From: an uncultured Bacteroidales bacterium
Lineage (GTDB): Bacteria > Bacteroidota > Bacteroidia > Bacteroidales > Paludibacteraceae
DNA: 15,037 nt
Direction: 5' to 3'
NCBI GenBank assembly: GCA_934725535.1
Contig: CAKVBV010000061.1
Span: 1-15,037 of the forward strand
Of the stretch, positions 1 to 7,164 are shown in pieces (position 1 is the first letter of the stretch; each line of letters opens with the position of its first letter). A program made the position numbers and the translations under genes. The notes under the pieces were generated by a model. It was not told where the DNA came from, searched no databases, and saw nothing but the letters and a program-made list of their open reading frames with translations.

Positions 1-112
1 AACGAGTTGGTAACGAATTTTATTTTACAGATATGATACAGTCTATATGACTTCAATCTTAACAATCGTACATTTTTGAGGTTGCTTGCCGAGATGAGAA
101 AAGTGACAGAAA

Positions 113-169
113 GTGACAGAAACTACCAAATCGCACCAAATCGCGCCAATAAGTAACAGAAACTACCGG
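113..169. repeat. short direct repeats upstream of a promoter-like box
   Basis: AGTGACAGAA occurs twice in a row, the second copy running into ACTACC. A close variant, AGTAACAGAAACTACC, follows about 30 bases later. Between them ACCAAATCGC is also nearly duplicated. The block ends about 30 bases before the TACCTTTG box at 198-205. No TTTG-type -33 box lies at the expected distance there, so the repeats could be binding sites for an activator; this is inference. Arrangement and copies are seen directly; the function is not known. Confidence 0.6.
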
Positions 170-197
170 AAACGCTCAATGCCCTCTGAAGATGTAG

Positions 198-212
198 TAC
201 CTTTGCATCGTG
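198..212 (+). promoter_or_regulatory. Bacteroidetes-type -7 promoter box (TACCTTTG)
   Basis: TACCTTTG at 198-205 matches the Bacteroidetes sigma-ABfr -7 consensus TAnnTTTG exactly. Transcription would begin around 211-212, at the foot of the first hairpin of the structured region. There is no TTTG 20 bases upstream, so the promoter probably needs help from a bound protein or is weak. No convincing reading frame follows for several hundred bases, so the likely product is a non-coding RNA or a long leader. Confidence 0.55.
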
Positions 213-460
213 ATTCAAGGTGTTGAATCCGGTAGGCTGCATACGTAAGCAGCCCGTGATCTTTGACGTACGAATACTGCCCGAGAGGGTAGTGGAGGAG
301 GATTCGTCCTGAGACTTGTTATGACAACGCGAGCCGATGGAAAGTCCTGCTCAAGCCACAGGCTTTTGCCTCGCTACGGCACATAGTGTGCAGAGCGCAC
401 CTGCCTTACGCTTCACGTCTCCCCAATGGCGTACGCTGTCCCTGAATAGTACGCCATTTG
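210..460 (+). ncRNA. candidate structured RNA of unknown family
   Basis: A run of hairpins follows the promoter box without a credible gene. Stems seen directly: 212-218 with 223-229 (7 bp, 4-base loop); 235-240 with 249-254 (6 bp); 270-275 with 302-307, enclosing 277-282 with 287-292 (GAGA tetraloop, one G-U pair); 386-391 with 395-400 (6 bp, 3-base loop, one G-U); and 425-434 with 449-458 (10 perfect bp, 14-base loop). I looked for signatures of SRP RNA, tmRNA and RNase P RNA and did not find them. It could be a small regulatory RNA, a 6S-like RNA or a dispersed repeat. The 3' end is uncertain; 458 closes the last strong stem and is not followed by a U tract. Confidence 0.4.
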
Positions 461-491
461 GTGTGGTAGCCCGAATTTGTCAGAGACTATA

Positions 492-528
492 TTGTGTAAT
501 CCACAGATTTTATGTAATTTTGCGTGGT
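492..528 (+). promoter_or_regulatory. promoter of the nhaP2-type gene
   Basis: TTG at 492-494 and TAATTTTG at 515-522 fit the Bacteroidetes -33/-7 arrangement. The start site should lie near 527-529, giving a leader of about 80 bases. That leader contains one 7-bp hairpin (545-551 with 567-573, one G-U pair). The 33-base promoter block matches the one at 10412-10444 in 27 of 33 positions with identical spacing. Confidence 0.7.
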
Positions 529-595
529 TTTCCAATATGGGTTGTTGCAGGTTGAGCCGCCAATTGCCTGTAAGAGTCGGGAAATTACACAATCT

Positions 596-608
596 AAAGG
601 AGGTAGTT
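596..608 (+). promoter_or_regulatory. strong Shine-Dalgarno before the antiporter gene
   Basis: AAAGGAGG at 596-603 lies 5 bases before the ATG at 609 and fixes that start. A perfect purine-rich Shine-Dalgarno is unusual in Bacteroidetes, where most genes, including the others in this window, have none. Confidence 0.75.
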
Positions 609-2237
609 ATGCAAGTAGAATTGGTGCTATTGGTGCTGTCGTTGCTGTTCTTCGCCAGTATCTTCACGGACAAGATAGGTTACAAGTTCGGTGTGCCGGC
701 GTTGCTGCTGTTTCTGGCGGTGGGTATGCTGTTCGGGCCGGACGGTATTGGGCGTTGGTTCAGCGAAGACGGTATGGGCTATATGCTCAGTACGGGTTCC
801 GCACAAGCCATCGGTACCATTGCGCTGTGTATCATACTGTTCTCGGGCGGTATGGACACCAAGTTGTCGGACATACGCCCCGTGATGGCTCCGGGGTTGA
901 CGCTCGCCACGATAGGTGTGCTGCTGACCGCTATCATCACCGGCGTGATTATCTACTATATCTTCGGCTGGCTGAACGCCGTGGCGAGCGTGAGTATATG
1001 GGTGGCGTTGCTGATGGCATCGACGATGTCGTCCACGGATTCGGCTTCGGTATTCTCCATTCTGCGCACCAACGGCGTGGGGCTGAAGCATAACCTGCGC
1101 CCGCTATTAGAGTTGGAATCGGGTGCCAACGACCCGATGGCTTATGTGCTGACCACGACCATGATAGGGGTGGTAACCGCCAAAGCCGCAGAGATTTCCA
1201 TGCTGGCAATCGTGCAGACGATTGTGGTGCAATTGGTGATGGGTGCCGTGATGGGCTTTATATTCGGGAAAGGCATTGTGGAACTGATGCGCAAGGTGCA
1301 ACTGAGCAACGAGTCGCTCTACCCGATAATGGTGCTGACGGCGTGCATTTTTATATTCTCGATTACCTACTACCTGAAAGGCAACTCTTATTTGGCGGTC
1401 TATATAGGCGGTTTGGTGATTGGCAACAGCAAGTTCACCCGCAAGCACCAGACGCGCAGTTTCTTCGACGGACTGACATGGCTGAGCCAGTTGATAATGT
1501 TCCTCGTGCTGGGATTGATGGTTCACCCGAGAGATTTGCTGCAGGTGGAAGTATTGGTACCCGGGTTGGTGATAAGTGTGGTAATGGTGTTTATATCGCG
1601 TCCGATTTCGGTTTTTCTGTGTATGCTGCCATTCCGGCAATACACTACGCCCGACAAACTGATGCTGAGTTGGGTGGGGCTGAAAGGGGCCGTTCCGATT
1701 ATATTTGCCATTCTGTGCAAGGCGGGCGGAGTAGCCCATGCGGACTTGATATTCAATATCGTATTCCTTTGCACGTTGGTGTCGCTGATAGCGCAAGGCA
1801 CTTCGCTGTCGGCAATGGCGAAGAAACTCGGACTGGCAATGCCGCCTGTGCAACTGAAGAAATTGGTGCATTTTGATATTGACTTGCCCGAGGAGATTGA
1901 GGCATCTGCCACCGAAATGGAGGTGGACGCGCCGATGCTGGCTAACGGCAACATGCTCAAGGACCTGGCTATTCCCGCCAAGACGCTGGTGATTATGGTG
2001 CGCCGTGGGGAGGATTTCTTTGTGCCGACGGGCAAGTCGGAATTGGAGATAGGCGACCAACTGCTGGTCATCACCGACAACGATGCCGCCCTTGCGGCGC
2101 AGTACCGCGAAGCCGAAGAGGAGGAAGAAAACAATCACTGGGGTATGCAATTGATTAACAACACCAAGGATTTTCTAAAAGAGAAATGGCATCAGATAAG
2201 CCACCCGAACAAAAAGAAAACACCTCCTACTTGTTAG
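609..2237 (+). CDS. nhaP2: NhaP2/CvrA-type K+(Na+)/H+ antiporter with RCK_C domain
   Basis: This 542-residue inner-membrane protein belongs to the CPA1 monovalent cation:proton antiporter family. About a dozen hydrophobic segments span residues 3-405. The polar intramembrane motifs STDSASVF (142-149) and ESGAND (170-175) are the ion-binding signatures of the NhaP branch. A soluble tail from about 425 contains a TrkA-C (RCK_C)-like domain (about 438-497, ending in GDQLLVITDND), followed by a Glu-rich stretch and a basic C-terminus. NhaP2 proteins export K+ in exchange for H+ and protect against high internal potassium or alkaline conditions; the exact ion here is inferred. The start at 609 is set by the Shine-Dalgarno; an in-frame extension to 477 would run through the promoter. 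The gene is monocistronic and overlaps the 3' end of the convergent nth by 11 bases. Confidence 0.9.
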   Translation: MQVELVLLVLSLLFFASIFTDKIGYKFGVPALLLFLAVGMLFGPDGIGRWFSEDGMGYMLSTGSAQAIGTIALCIILFSGGMDTKLSDIRPVMAPGLTLATIGVLLTAIITGVIIYYIFGWLNAVASVSIWVALLMASTMSSTDSASVFSILRTNGVGLKHNLRPLLELESGANDPMAYVLTTTMIGVVTAKAAEISMLAIVQTIVVQLVMGAVMGFIFGKGIVELMRKVQLSNESLYPIMVLTACIFIFSITYYLKGNSYLAVYIGGLVIGNSKFTRKHQTRSFFDGLTWLSQLIMFLVLGLMVHPRDLLQVEVLVPGLVISVVMVFISRPISVFLCMLPFRQYTTPDKLMLSWVGLKGAVPIIFAILCKAGGVAHADLIFNIVFLCTLVSLIAQGTSLSAMAKKLGLAMPPVQLKKLVHFDIDLPEEIEASATEMEVDAPMLANGNMLKDLAIPAKTLVIMVRRGEDFFVPTGKSELEIGDQLLVITDNDAALAAQYREAEEEEENNHWGMQLINNTKDFLKEKWHQISHPNKKKTPPTC

Positions 2238-2883
2238 TGCCAGCGTTGTTATCGGCAATGTAGTAACGGCATATCGGTTGCAGTCCGCAGGGCTTGCATT
2301 GGGGCTTGCGGGCTTGGCATGTGTAGCGGCCGTGAAGGAGTAGCCAGTGGTGCGCCTTGGGGATAAGGTCGGAGGGGATGTACTTAATCAGTTGTTTCTC
2401 TGTGTCTAAGGGTGTCTTGGCGTGCGTGGTCAGTCCGATGCGCTCTGCGACACGGAAGATATGTGTATCGACCGCCATCGTGGGTTGGTTCCACCACACG
2501 GCACAGACCACATTTGCCGTCTTGCGTCCGACACCCGCAAGGGTTTGCAGTTCCTCGCGCGTGGCAGGTATCTCGCCACCGTAAACCTCCATGACACGCT
2601 GCGCCATACTCACTAAATGAGCGGCTTTGCTGTTCGGATAACTGACTGAATGAATGTAGGTTAGCACCTCTTCAGGCGTAGCGTATGACAGGGCTTCCAC
2701 CGTCGGGTAGGCGGCAAAAAGTGCGGGCGTGACGAGGTTGACACGCTTGTCGGTACACTGGGCAGAGAGCATAACCGCCACAAGGAGTTGGTAGGCATCG
2801 TCGAAAGTCAGTTCGCTCTCGGCAATGGGCATGTGCTCGGCGAACCATGCCAAGGTACGTGTATAGCGTTCACGGGTGGTCAT
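2227..2883 (-). CDS. nth: endonuclease III, DNA glycosylase/AP lyase
   Basis: A 218-residue base-excision-repair enzyme that removes oxidised pyrimidines and nicks the abasic site by beta-elimination. The helix-hairpin-helix LAGVGRKTANVV carries the catalytic lysine at K121, and the general base is D139 in AVDTHIFRV. The C-terminal [4Fe-4S] cluster ligands are complete with the canonical C-X6-C-X2-C-X5-C spacing (C189, C196, C199, C205). Length is normal for the family. Its ATG overlaps the stop of the preceding DUF4924 gene as ATGA, which suggests translational coupling; it is the last gene of the minus-strand operon. Its 3' end overlaps the convergent antiporter gene by 11 bases, and no terminator hairpin is visible there. 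Confidence 0.95.
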   Translation of the reverse strand: MTTRERYTRTLAWFAEHMPIAESELTFDDAYQLLVAVMLSAQCTDKRVNLVTPALFAAYPTVEALSYATPEEVLTYIHSVSYPNSKAAHLVSMAQRVMEVYGGEIPATREELQTLAGVGRKTANVVCAVWWNQPTMAVDTHIFRVAERIGLTTHAKTPLDTEKQLIKYIPSDLIPKAHHWLLLHGRYTCQARKPQCKPCGLQPICRYYIADNNAGTNK

Positions 2884-3329
2884 TTCTGGTCGCGGTAGGT
2901 GCGGCTGAGGTACTGTAGCACCTGCGTCGCCTGCTTTTGCACGGACTCGGTTTCGGGACTAATAGTGCGCTTCTGCAGACGCAGGAGCATAATCTGGTAG
3001 AGCAACAGCAGGCACGCCTCAATGTCGCTCATCTCGGGGCGGTCGGTCTTTGCCTTCAATAGGCATAGCGATGGCGTAAGTCGCAGCATAGCAGCACGAT
3101 AAGTCGCCTCCTCGGCAAGCAAGTCGCGGTGCAGGTCTTCGAGTTCTGAGAGGGCGTTCTGCGCCAGTTGCAGGTGCCCGTGGTCGAGGATGTTCTCTTG
3201 GTGCATCATCTCGCTGAGGTCATGCAACTCTTGGTTGGCGTCCGCCTGTTGCGGAAACGCACGCAGGTAATCCTCTATCTGCCAGAGATATAGGATATAT
3301 TCGGCAATGTTATTCTTCTTCTGTATCAT
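2880..3329 (-). CDS. DUF4924-family protein
   Basis: A 149-residue, almost wholly helical, Leu/Gln-rich soluble protein with no signal peptide or membrane segment. The N-terminal block NIAEYILYLWQIEDYLRAF (residues 7-25) is what I recognise from the Bacteroidetes-specific DUF4924 family, whose members are usually somewhat longer; its biochemical role is not known. The gene begins inside the last 20 bases of the S4-domain gene, overlapping its acidic-tail codons, and its stop overlaps the nth start by 4 bases. It is therefore made from the same mRNA as both. No catalytic motif is visible. A structural or adaptor role is only a guess from the helical composition. Confidence 0.75.
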   Translation of the reverse strand: MIQKKNNIAEYILYLWQIEDYLRAFPQQADANQELHDLSEMMHQENILDHGHLQLAQNALSELEDLHRDLLAEEATYRAAMLRLTPSLCLLKAKTDRPEMSDIEACLLLLYQIMLLRLQKRTISPETESVQKQATQVLQYLSRTYRDQK

Positions 3330-3723
3330 CTTCGTCGTCTATCCAATCGTAGTCGTCGGACATAAACATTTCTATCTCGCGCCTGTCCTTTTTGGTGGGA
3401 CGACCGGTGCCACGGTCACGACCGCTCTGTGCCGCCAGACGCGCCAACTCCAATACCTCCAACTGGTCGGGCGTGGTGATGTCCTCCATGTAGTTGGGCA
3501 CCAACTTCGCCCCCACGCGGTTCTGGCATAGTTGGAGAACGCGGTAGGTGAAAGTCGCCGGACCTTTGCGCACGGTGAACACATCGCCTACGCGGAAAGT
3601 GCGGCTGGGCTTGAGTTCGGCACCGTTCATCTTCACGCGCCCGCACTTGCAGGCTTCCGTAGCGATGGAGCGCGTCTTGTAGAGACGCATGGCAAACAGG
3701 TATTTATCAACGCGTACTTCCAT
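3310..3723 (-). CDS. hslR: S4-domain RNA-binding protein, Hsp15/RqcP type
   Basis: A 137-residue cytosolic RNA-binding protein. Residues 3-50 form an S4 domain (VRVDKYLFAMRLYKTRSIA, then CKCGRVKMNG). A basic linker with GRPTKKDRR (108-115) follows, typical of Hsp15-like proteins, and then a strongly acidic tail (123-137). Hsp15 binds free 50S subunits that still carry peptidyl-tRNA; its B. subtilis homologue RqcP (YabO) helps add alanine tails during ribosome-associated quality control. The start at 3723 is chosen because MEVRVDKYL matches the family start and lies 2 bases after the stop of the upstream gene; a longer in-frame reading would run into that gene. Its position near pth and rplY supports a role in rescue of stalled 50S subunits. 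The acidic tail overlaps the start of the next gene. Confidence 0.85.
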   Translation of the reverse strand: MEVRVDKYLFAMRLYKTRSIATEACKCGRVKMNGAELKPSRTFRVGDVFTVRKGPATFTYRVLQLCQNRVGAKLVPNYMEDITTPDQLEVLELARLAAQSGRDRGTGRPTKKDRREIEMFMSDDYDWIDDEDDTEEE

Positions 3724-3725
3724 TG

Positions 3726-5675
3726 TCAGTTGGTATGAATGGTCATTCTGTTGGTTGTTAATCGGCTGATATACTGCTGTATATAGGCACGCAGATAGGT
3801 CAGCATCTCCTGCACCTCTCTGCTCTGTCCGAGGTCGGCAAAGCGGTTGGTTTGCAACAGCGGGTCCTCGGCATAGCAATACACGGCAGTGAGTTCCTGC
3901 CCGTCAAACTGCACAAGCAGACTGCCGGAAAATATCTGATACACAGGGTTGTTGTAGCAGATGGCATAAGGGTGCGGCTTGGTGGTAGTGAGGGCATCCT
4001 CGCCGAAAGCGAAGTAGGGTTGCGGATAGCCTATACGTGCCAACACGGACGGCATGATGTCGGTCTGACTGATAGGCAATGTGCGTACTTCTCCGTGGTT
4101 ATCAGCAGGATAGAAAAAAGCAATCGGTACCTCGAACAGCCCTTTTGCCGTCGTGTACTCGGGGTGCGTGAGTTGGTTGGTGTGGTCGGCTGTGAGAACA
4201 AACAACGTGTGGTCGTACCACGGTTGTGTCTTGGCGTATGCGAAGAACTGCCGCAGGGCATTGTCAGAGTAGCCGATGCACTGATGGATAGGTTGCGTAC
4301 CCATTGGGTAAACGCCTGTATATCTGTCCGGTACGCGGAATGGGTGGTGGCTGGATGCCGTGAATACCGCCGTCATAAACGGTTCCTGCATCCGGCTCAT
4401 CGTATGCGCGTAATACATCAGAAACTCCTCGTCCCATATCGCCCATGTGCCGTCAAAAGCCTCCGGACCATCGTACTCGTCCATGCCGTAATAGGCTTGG
4501 AACCCTGCGGAACGGGCATACGCCTGAAAACCCATACTGCCGTTGGGTGCGCCGTGGAAGAATGCCGTCGTATAGCCCTCGCGATTAAGGCAATCGGCTA
4601 TGGACGACACCTCGTCGGTGGAGTAGGGTGTTACCACATACGGGTCAATGAGCATTGGGATAGACGACAGCACAGACGGCATGGCATCTATCGACTTGCG
4701 CCCCGAGGCAAACGAATGTTCGTAGGTGATGCAGTGGGTGAGCAATGAGTCGAGAAACGGCGTGTACCCCTTGTAGGTATCGTTGTCCAAGTGTCTGTTA
4801 TAGAAGCCGATATACTCTTTGGAGAACGATTCGAGAATCAGCACTACCACATTCATCGAGGGCGTACCAAGGGTGTCCGGGGCGGGGTGGATAGGCGACA
4901 TCAGAGTCTCCAACTCGTCGTCCGCAAAGTAGTGCGGATTGACATAGACGCTCCCCTCGGTAGAGCGCATCAGGCTGAACGGCGTATTGAGCACGATGTT
5001 GGTTTCGGCGGGTGTGTTGGTGTACTGAAGTGCGTTGCTCAGGGTGATAGGGCGGGTGTACTTGCCGAAACCGCCGCGTATGCCAATGACGACAAAATAG
5101 CATGTAATCAGCAAGATAGCCGTCTCACGCACATAATAGAGCCACGGCGTGCGGGCAGGGGTGTCCTCTTCTGGCAGTTGCCTGTAGAGCACCACCAATA
5201 GGGCAATCATCACCACCGCGAACAGCGTGACATACCAATACTGTGCCACTGCCTGAAAGAAGATGTTGGCTAAGTTGCCGTCATGCTGAAACTCCGAGAA
5301 GAACGTGATTGTGGTTCGGCGGTCGGTGAAGCGCGTATAGACCACATCCACGCAGTTCACCGCTATGCCTAACGCATTGGGAATGAGGAAAAAACACTTT
5401 GCCGTCGTCCTATAGGCACGAGCGTGGCGGAAGTGAAACGGCAGCAGTGCCAGCAAAATATACACGCTGCTCAGATAGAGCACGGCGGTGAGGTCGAAAC
5501 GCATACCGCCAAGCAGCATTTCCATGAGGTGCGCCCCTGTCACATTCGGGTACATCTCCCGATTGACCCAATAGAAAAACAGACGCGACAACGTATATAT
5601 TGCCATGATTAGCAATATATTACATCCTACAACTACAATAGGATGCTGCCATATACGCCGTAGTCTTTCGCGCAT
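3726..5675 (-). CDS. LTA synthase-like membrane phospho-/sulfo-transferase-fold enzyme
   Basis: A 649-residue polytopic protein: about five membrane helices in residues 12-200, then a large extracytoplasmic alkaline-phosphatase/sulfatase-superfamily domain (about 272-600). Metal and active-site residues line up with S. aureus LtaS: E282 (LtaS E255), a nucleophile candidate S328 in SGRKSID (LtaS T300), and D497-H498 in TADHT (LtaS D475-H476), with very similar spacings. The family transfers phosphoglycerol or phosphoethanolamine onto glycolipids, glycans or LPS. Gram-negative Bacteroidetes have no lipoteichoic acid, so the acceptor is unknown. It directly abuts pth (no gap) and is followed after 2 bases by the S4 gene, so it is cotranscribed with translation genes. 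A sulfatase role cannot be excluded, but there is no CxPxR formylglycine motif. Confidence 0.85.
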   Translation of the reverse strand: MRERLRRIWQHPIVVVGCNILLIMAIYTLSRLFFYWVNREMYPNVTGAHLMEMLLGGMRFDLTAVLYLSSVYILLALLPFHFRHARAYRTTAKCFFLIPNALGIAVNCVDVVYTRFTDRRTTITFFSEFQHDGNLANIFFQAVAQYWYVTLFAVVMIALLVVLYRQLPEEDTPARTPWLYYVRETAILLITCYFVVIGIRGGFGKYTRPITLSNALQYTNTPAETNIVLNTPFSLMRSTEGSVYVNPHYFADDELETLMSPIHPAPDTLGTPSMNVVVLILESFSKEYIGFYNRHLDNDTYKGYTPFLDSLLTHCITYEHSFASGRKSIDAMPSVLSSIPMLIDPYVVTPYSTDEVSSIADCLNREGYTTAFFHGAPNGSMGFQAYARSAGFQAYYGMDEYDGPEAFDGTWAIWDEEFLMYYAHTMSRMQEPFMTAVFTASSHHPFRVPDRYTGVYPMGTQPIHQCIGYSDNALRQFFAYAKTQPWYDHTLFVLTADHTNQLTHPEYTTAKGLFEVPIAFFYPADNHGEVRTLPISQTDIMPSVLARIGYPQPYFAFGEDALTTTKPHPYAICYNNPVYQIFSGSLLVQFDGQELTAVYCYAEDPLLQTNRFADLGQSREVQEMLTYLRAYIQQYISRLTTNRMTIHTN

Positions 5676-6239
5676 CTATTTGCCGTTGTAGAGGTTCATG
5701 GTGCGGTCAATCCCTTGCAGACAAAACGACGGGATAATCGCATTGGTTACCTTCAACCTGTCGGGCAGGGCTTTCTCCTCCTCGTCCGTCCAGTGCCCGA
5801 GCACAAAGTTACATTGTGCCCCGCGGGTAAAGTCGTTGCCGATACCGAAGCGCACACGCGCATAGTTCTCAGTACCAAGCACTTGCTGGATATTGCCAAG
5901 CCCATTATGCCCGCCGTTGCTGCCCTGTTTGCGTATGCGGATAGTGCCAAACGGCAGGTTCAAATCGTCCACCAGCACGAGCATATTCTCCACAGGTATC
6001 TTCTCCTGCTGCAGCCAATAGCGCACCGCATTGCCGCTGAGGTTCATATAGGTGGACGGCTTCAGCAGCACCATCTCGGCGTTCTTCACGCGCCCGCGAC
6101 CCACAAAACCGTATCGCTTGTCCTCAAAGACAATGTTGGACGCTTCTGCAAAAGCGTCCAACATCTTAAACCCTATGTTGTGGCGGGTATCTCGGTACTC
6201 GTCGCCGATGTTACCCAACCCGACTATCAAATATCTCAT
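5676..6239 (-). CDS. pth: peptidyl-tRNA hydrolase
   Basis: A 187-residue cytosolic esterase that recycles peptidyl-tRNA released from ribosomes by cleaving the peptide from the tRNA. The N-terminus MRYLIVGLGNIG and all catalytic residues are present: N10, H20 (TRHN), N66 (TYMNLSG) and D91 (VDDLNLPFG). The glycine-rich loop GSNGGHNGL follows. Length is typical. It follows rplY by 55 bases, the same neighbours as ctc-spoVC in B. subtilis, and its stop directly abuts the start of the LtaS-like gene. It is essential in most bacteria. Confidence 0.96.
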   Translation of the reverse strand: MRYLIVGLGNIGDEYRDTRHNIGFKMLDAFAEASNIVFEDKRYGFVGRGRVKNAEMVLLKPSTYMNLSGNAVRYWLQQEKIPVENMLVLVDDLNLPFGTIRIRKQGSNGGHNGLGNIQQVLGTENYARVRFGIGNDFTRGAQCNFVLGHWTDEEEKALPDRLKVTNAIIPSFCLQGIDRTMNLYNGK

Positions 6240-6294
6240 TAGGGGTGTTCTCTAATTTACCTTACAGGTGGTCCTTGCACACCTCCACACAAAA

Positions 6295-6855
6295 TTATTG
6301 TGCCGTTGCGCTGGCGCGGGTAGCCTTAACCTGTGCTACACATGCATCCTTCGGATTCATCATCTTCAGACCCTCGATGTGTATATCGCTGACAGCCAAC
6401 TTCTTGCCCAGACCCAACTCGGTTACGTCAACCACGATACGGTCAGGAATAGCGGTGTAGATGCCGTTCACTTTCAGTTTCTTCATCTCCAGCGACAACT
6501 TACCACCGGCTTTCACACCTTCTGCGTGGCCGGTCAGTTGCACGGGAATCTCCACGGTAACGGGCTTCGTCTCGTTTACCTCAAGGAAATCGATGTGCAG
6601 GATAGCCTCGCTAACGGGGTGCACTTGCAACTCTTTCACAACCGCCATCTTCTTCACGTCGCCAATGGTCAGTGCCACTACCATCGTGTCGGGGGTGTAA
6701 ATCAACTTGCGCACATCGTCTTTGGCTACTGCAAACGTGTGGTTCTCCCCGTGTCCGTAGAGGTTGCAGGGAATCAGATTCTCTTTGCGAAGTGCCTTCG
6801 CTGCCTTCTTTCCGTACTCGCCGCGTACGGTGCCTGTGAGTTCAAACGTCTTCAT
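6295..6855 (-). CDS. rplY: 50S ribosomal protein L25/Ctc
   Basis: A 186-residue long-form L25 (TL5/Ctc type) that binds 5S rRNA in the large subunit. The N-terminal domain (MKTFELTGTVRGEYGKKAAK, 1-20, to about 95) is the 5S-binding beta-barrel, and the second domain (about 100-175; KPVTVEIPVQLTG) is the Ctc extension. I prefer the ATG at 6855 to an upstream TTG at 6876, because MKTFEL is the common family start and an A-rich stretch without Shine-Dalgarno precedes it, as is usual in Bacteroidetes. It is the first gene of the minus-strand operon with pth next. The promoter is not clear: a TTTTG-like box near 6917-6924 lies within a short ATCGTAA repeat. Confidence 0.94.
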   Translation of the reverse strand: MKTFELTGTVRGEYGKKAAKALRKENLIPCNLYGHGENHTFAVAKDDVRKLIYTPDTMVVALTIGDVKKMAVVKELQVHPVSEAILHIDFLEVNETKPVTVEIPVQLTGHAEGVKAGGKLSLEMKKLKVNGIYTAIPDRIVVDVTELGLGKKLAVSDIHIEGLKMMNPKDACVAQVKATRASATAQ

Positions 6856-6921
6856 TTTTTGTTTGGTGTTACTCAATGTGGGGCAGAGTTACCAATGCCG
6901 ATACTGACCCTACGCTGCAAA

Positions 6922-6953
6922 ATCGTACATCGTAAATCGTCAAATCGTAAATG
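6922..6953. repeat. ATCGTAA heptamer repeats
   Basis: Four near-identical units (ATCGTAC, ATCGTAA, ATCGTCA, ATCGTAA) lie between the tRNA terminator and rplY. They sit where the rplY promoter should be. Similar low-complexity ATCGTAA runs are familiar in Bacteroidetes intergenic DNA; no function is evident. Confidence 0.6.
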
Positions 6954-6983
6954 GTTTGTGTGGCTGCCCGTATCCCATCACAC

Positions 6984-7014
6984 TATAAACAAGGAGCCTT
7001 TCTGCGGGCTCCCC
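6984..7014 (-). terminator. terminator after tRNA-Gln
   Basis: Read on the minus strand, GGAGCC (7012-7007) pairs with GGCTCC (6998-6993) around an 8-base loop and is followed by TTGTTTATAG, a weak T tract. It begins 13 bases after the tRNA 3' end. The placement and shape fit intrinsic termination. Confidence 0.8.
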
Positions 7015-7024
7015 ATCTTTCTTG

Positions 7025-7096
7025 TTGTCCAACCCGGAATCGAACCAGGATTTTCAGAACCAAAATCTGACGTAATAGCCTTTATACCATTGGACA
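7025..7096 (-). tRNA. trnQ: tRNA-Gln (anticodon UUG)
   Basis: A 72-base cloverleaf is visible on the minus strand. The acceptor is TGTCCAA with TTGGACA (7 bp), including the weak U1-A72 pair that is typical of glutamine tRNAs. The anticodon stem TCAGA/TCTGA encloses the loop TTTTGGT, giving anticodon TTG at 7063-7061. The T arm is CCTGG-TTCGATT-CCGGG. The D stem is short (three good pairs). The discriminator is A and CCA is not encoded, so it must be added after transcription. It reads CAA codons. It has its own promoter and terminator between asd and rplY. Confidence 0.95.
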
Positions 7097-7119
7097 ATAC
7101 TTCCTCACGAAAGCGGCTG

Positions 7120-7151
7120 CAAAGGTACGGCTTTTTTTTCAATCCACCAAA
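7120..7151 (-). promoter_or_regulatory. promoter of tRNA-Gln
   Basis: On the minus strand TTTG (7151-7148) is followed after exactly 20 bases by TACCTTTG (7127-7120), a full match to the Bacteroidetes consensus. The start site would be about 15-20 bases before the mature tRNA 5' end. An A8 tract lies in the spacer. Confidence 0.85.
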
Positions 7152-7164
7152 TGTCAGTGCATTT

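Noticed and set aside
210..460. SRP RNA, tmRNA or RNase P RNA
   Set aside because: GGAAAGTCC near 339-347 and AGCAGCC near 248-254 look superficially like parts of RNase P RNA and SRP RNA, but the surrounding conserved cores are absent and the length does not fit.
337..555. 72-codon plus-strand frame before the antiporter gene
   Set aside because: It crosses the hairpin at 425-458 and the antiporter promoter, has no ribosome-binding context and no recognisable sequence.
6874..6876. Upstream TTG start for L25
   Set aside because: It would add seven residues before the conserved MKTFEL start, and the ATG at 6855 has the better context.
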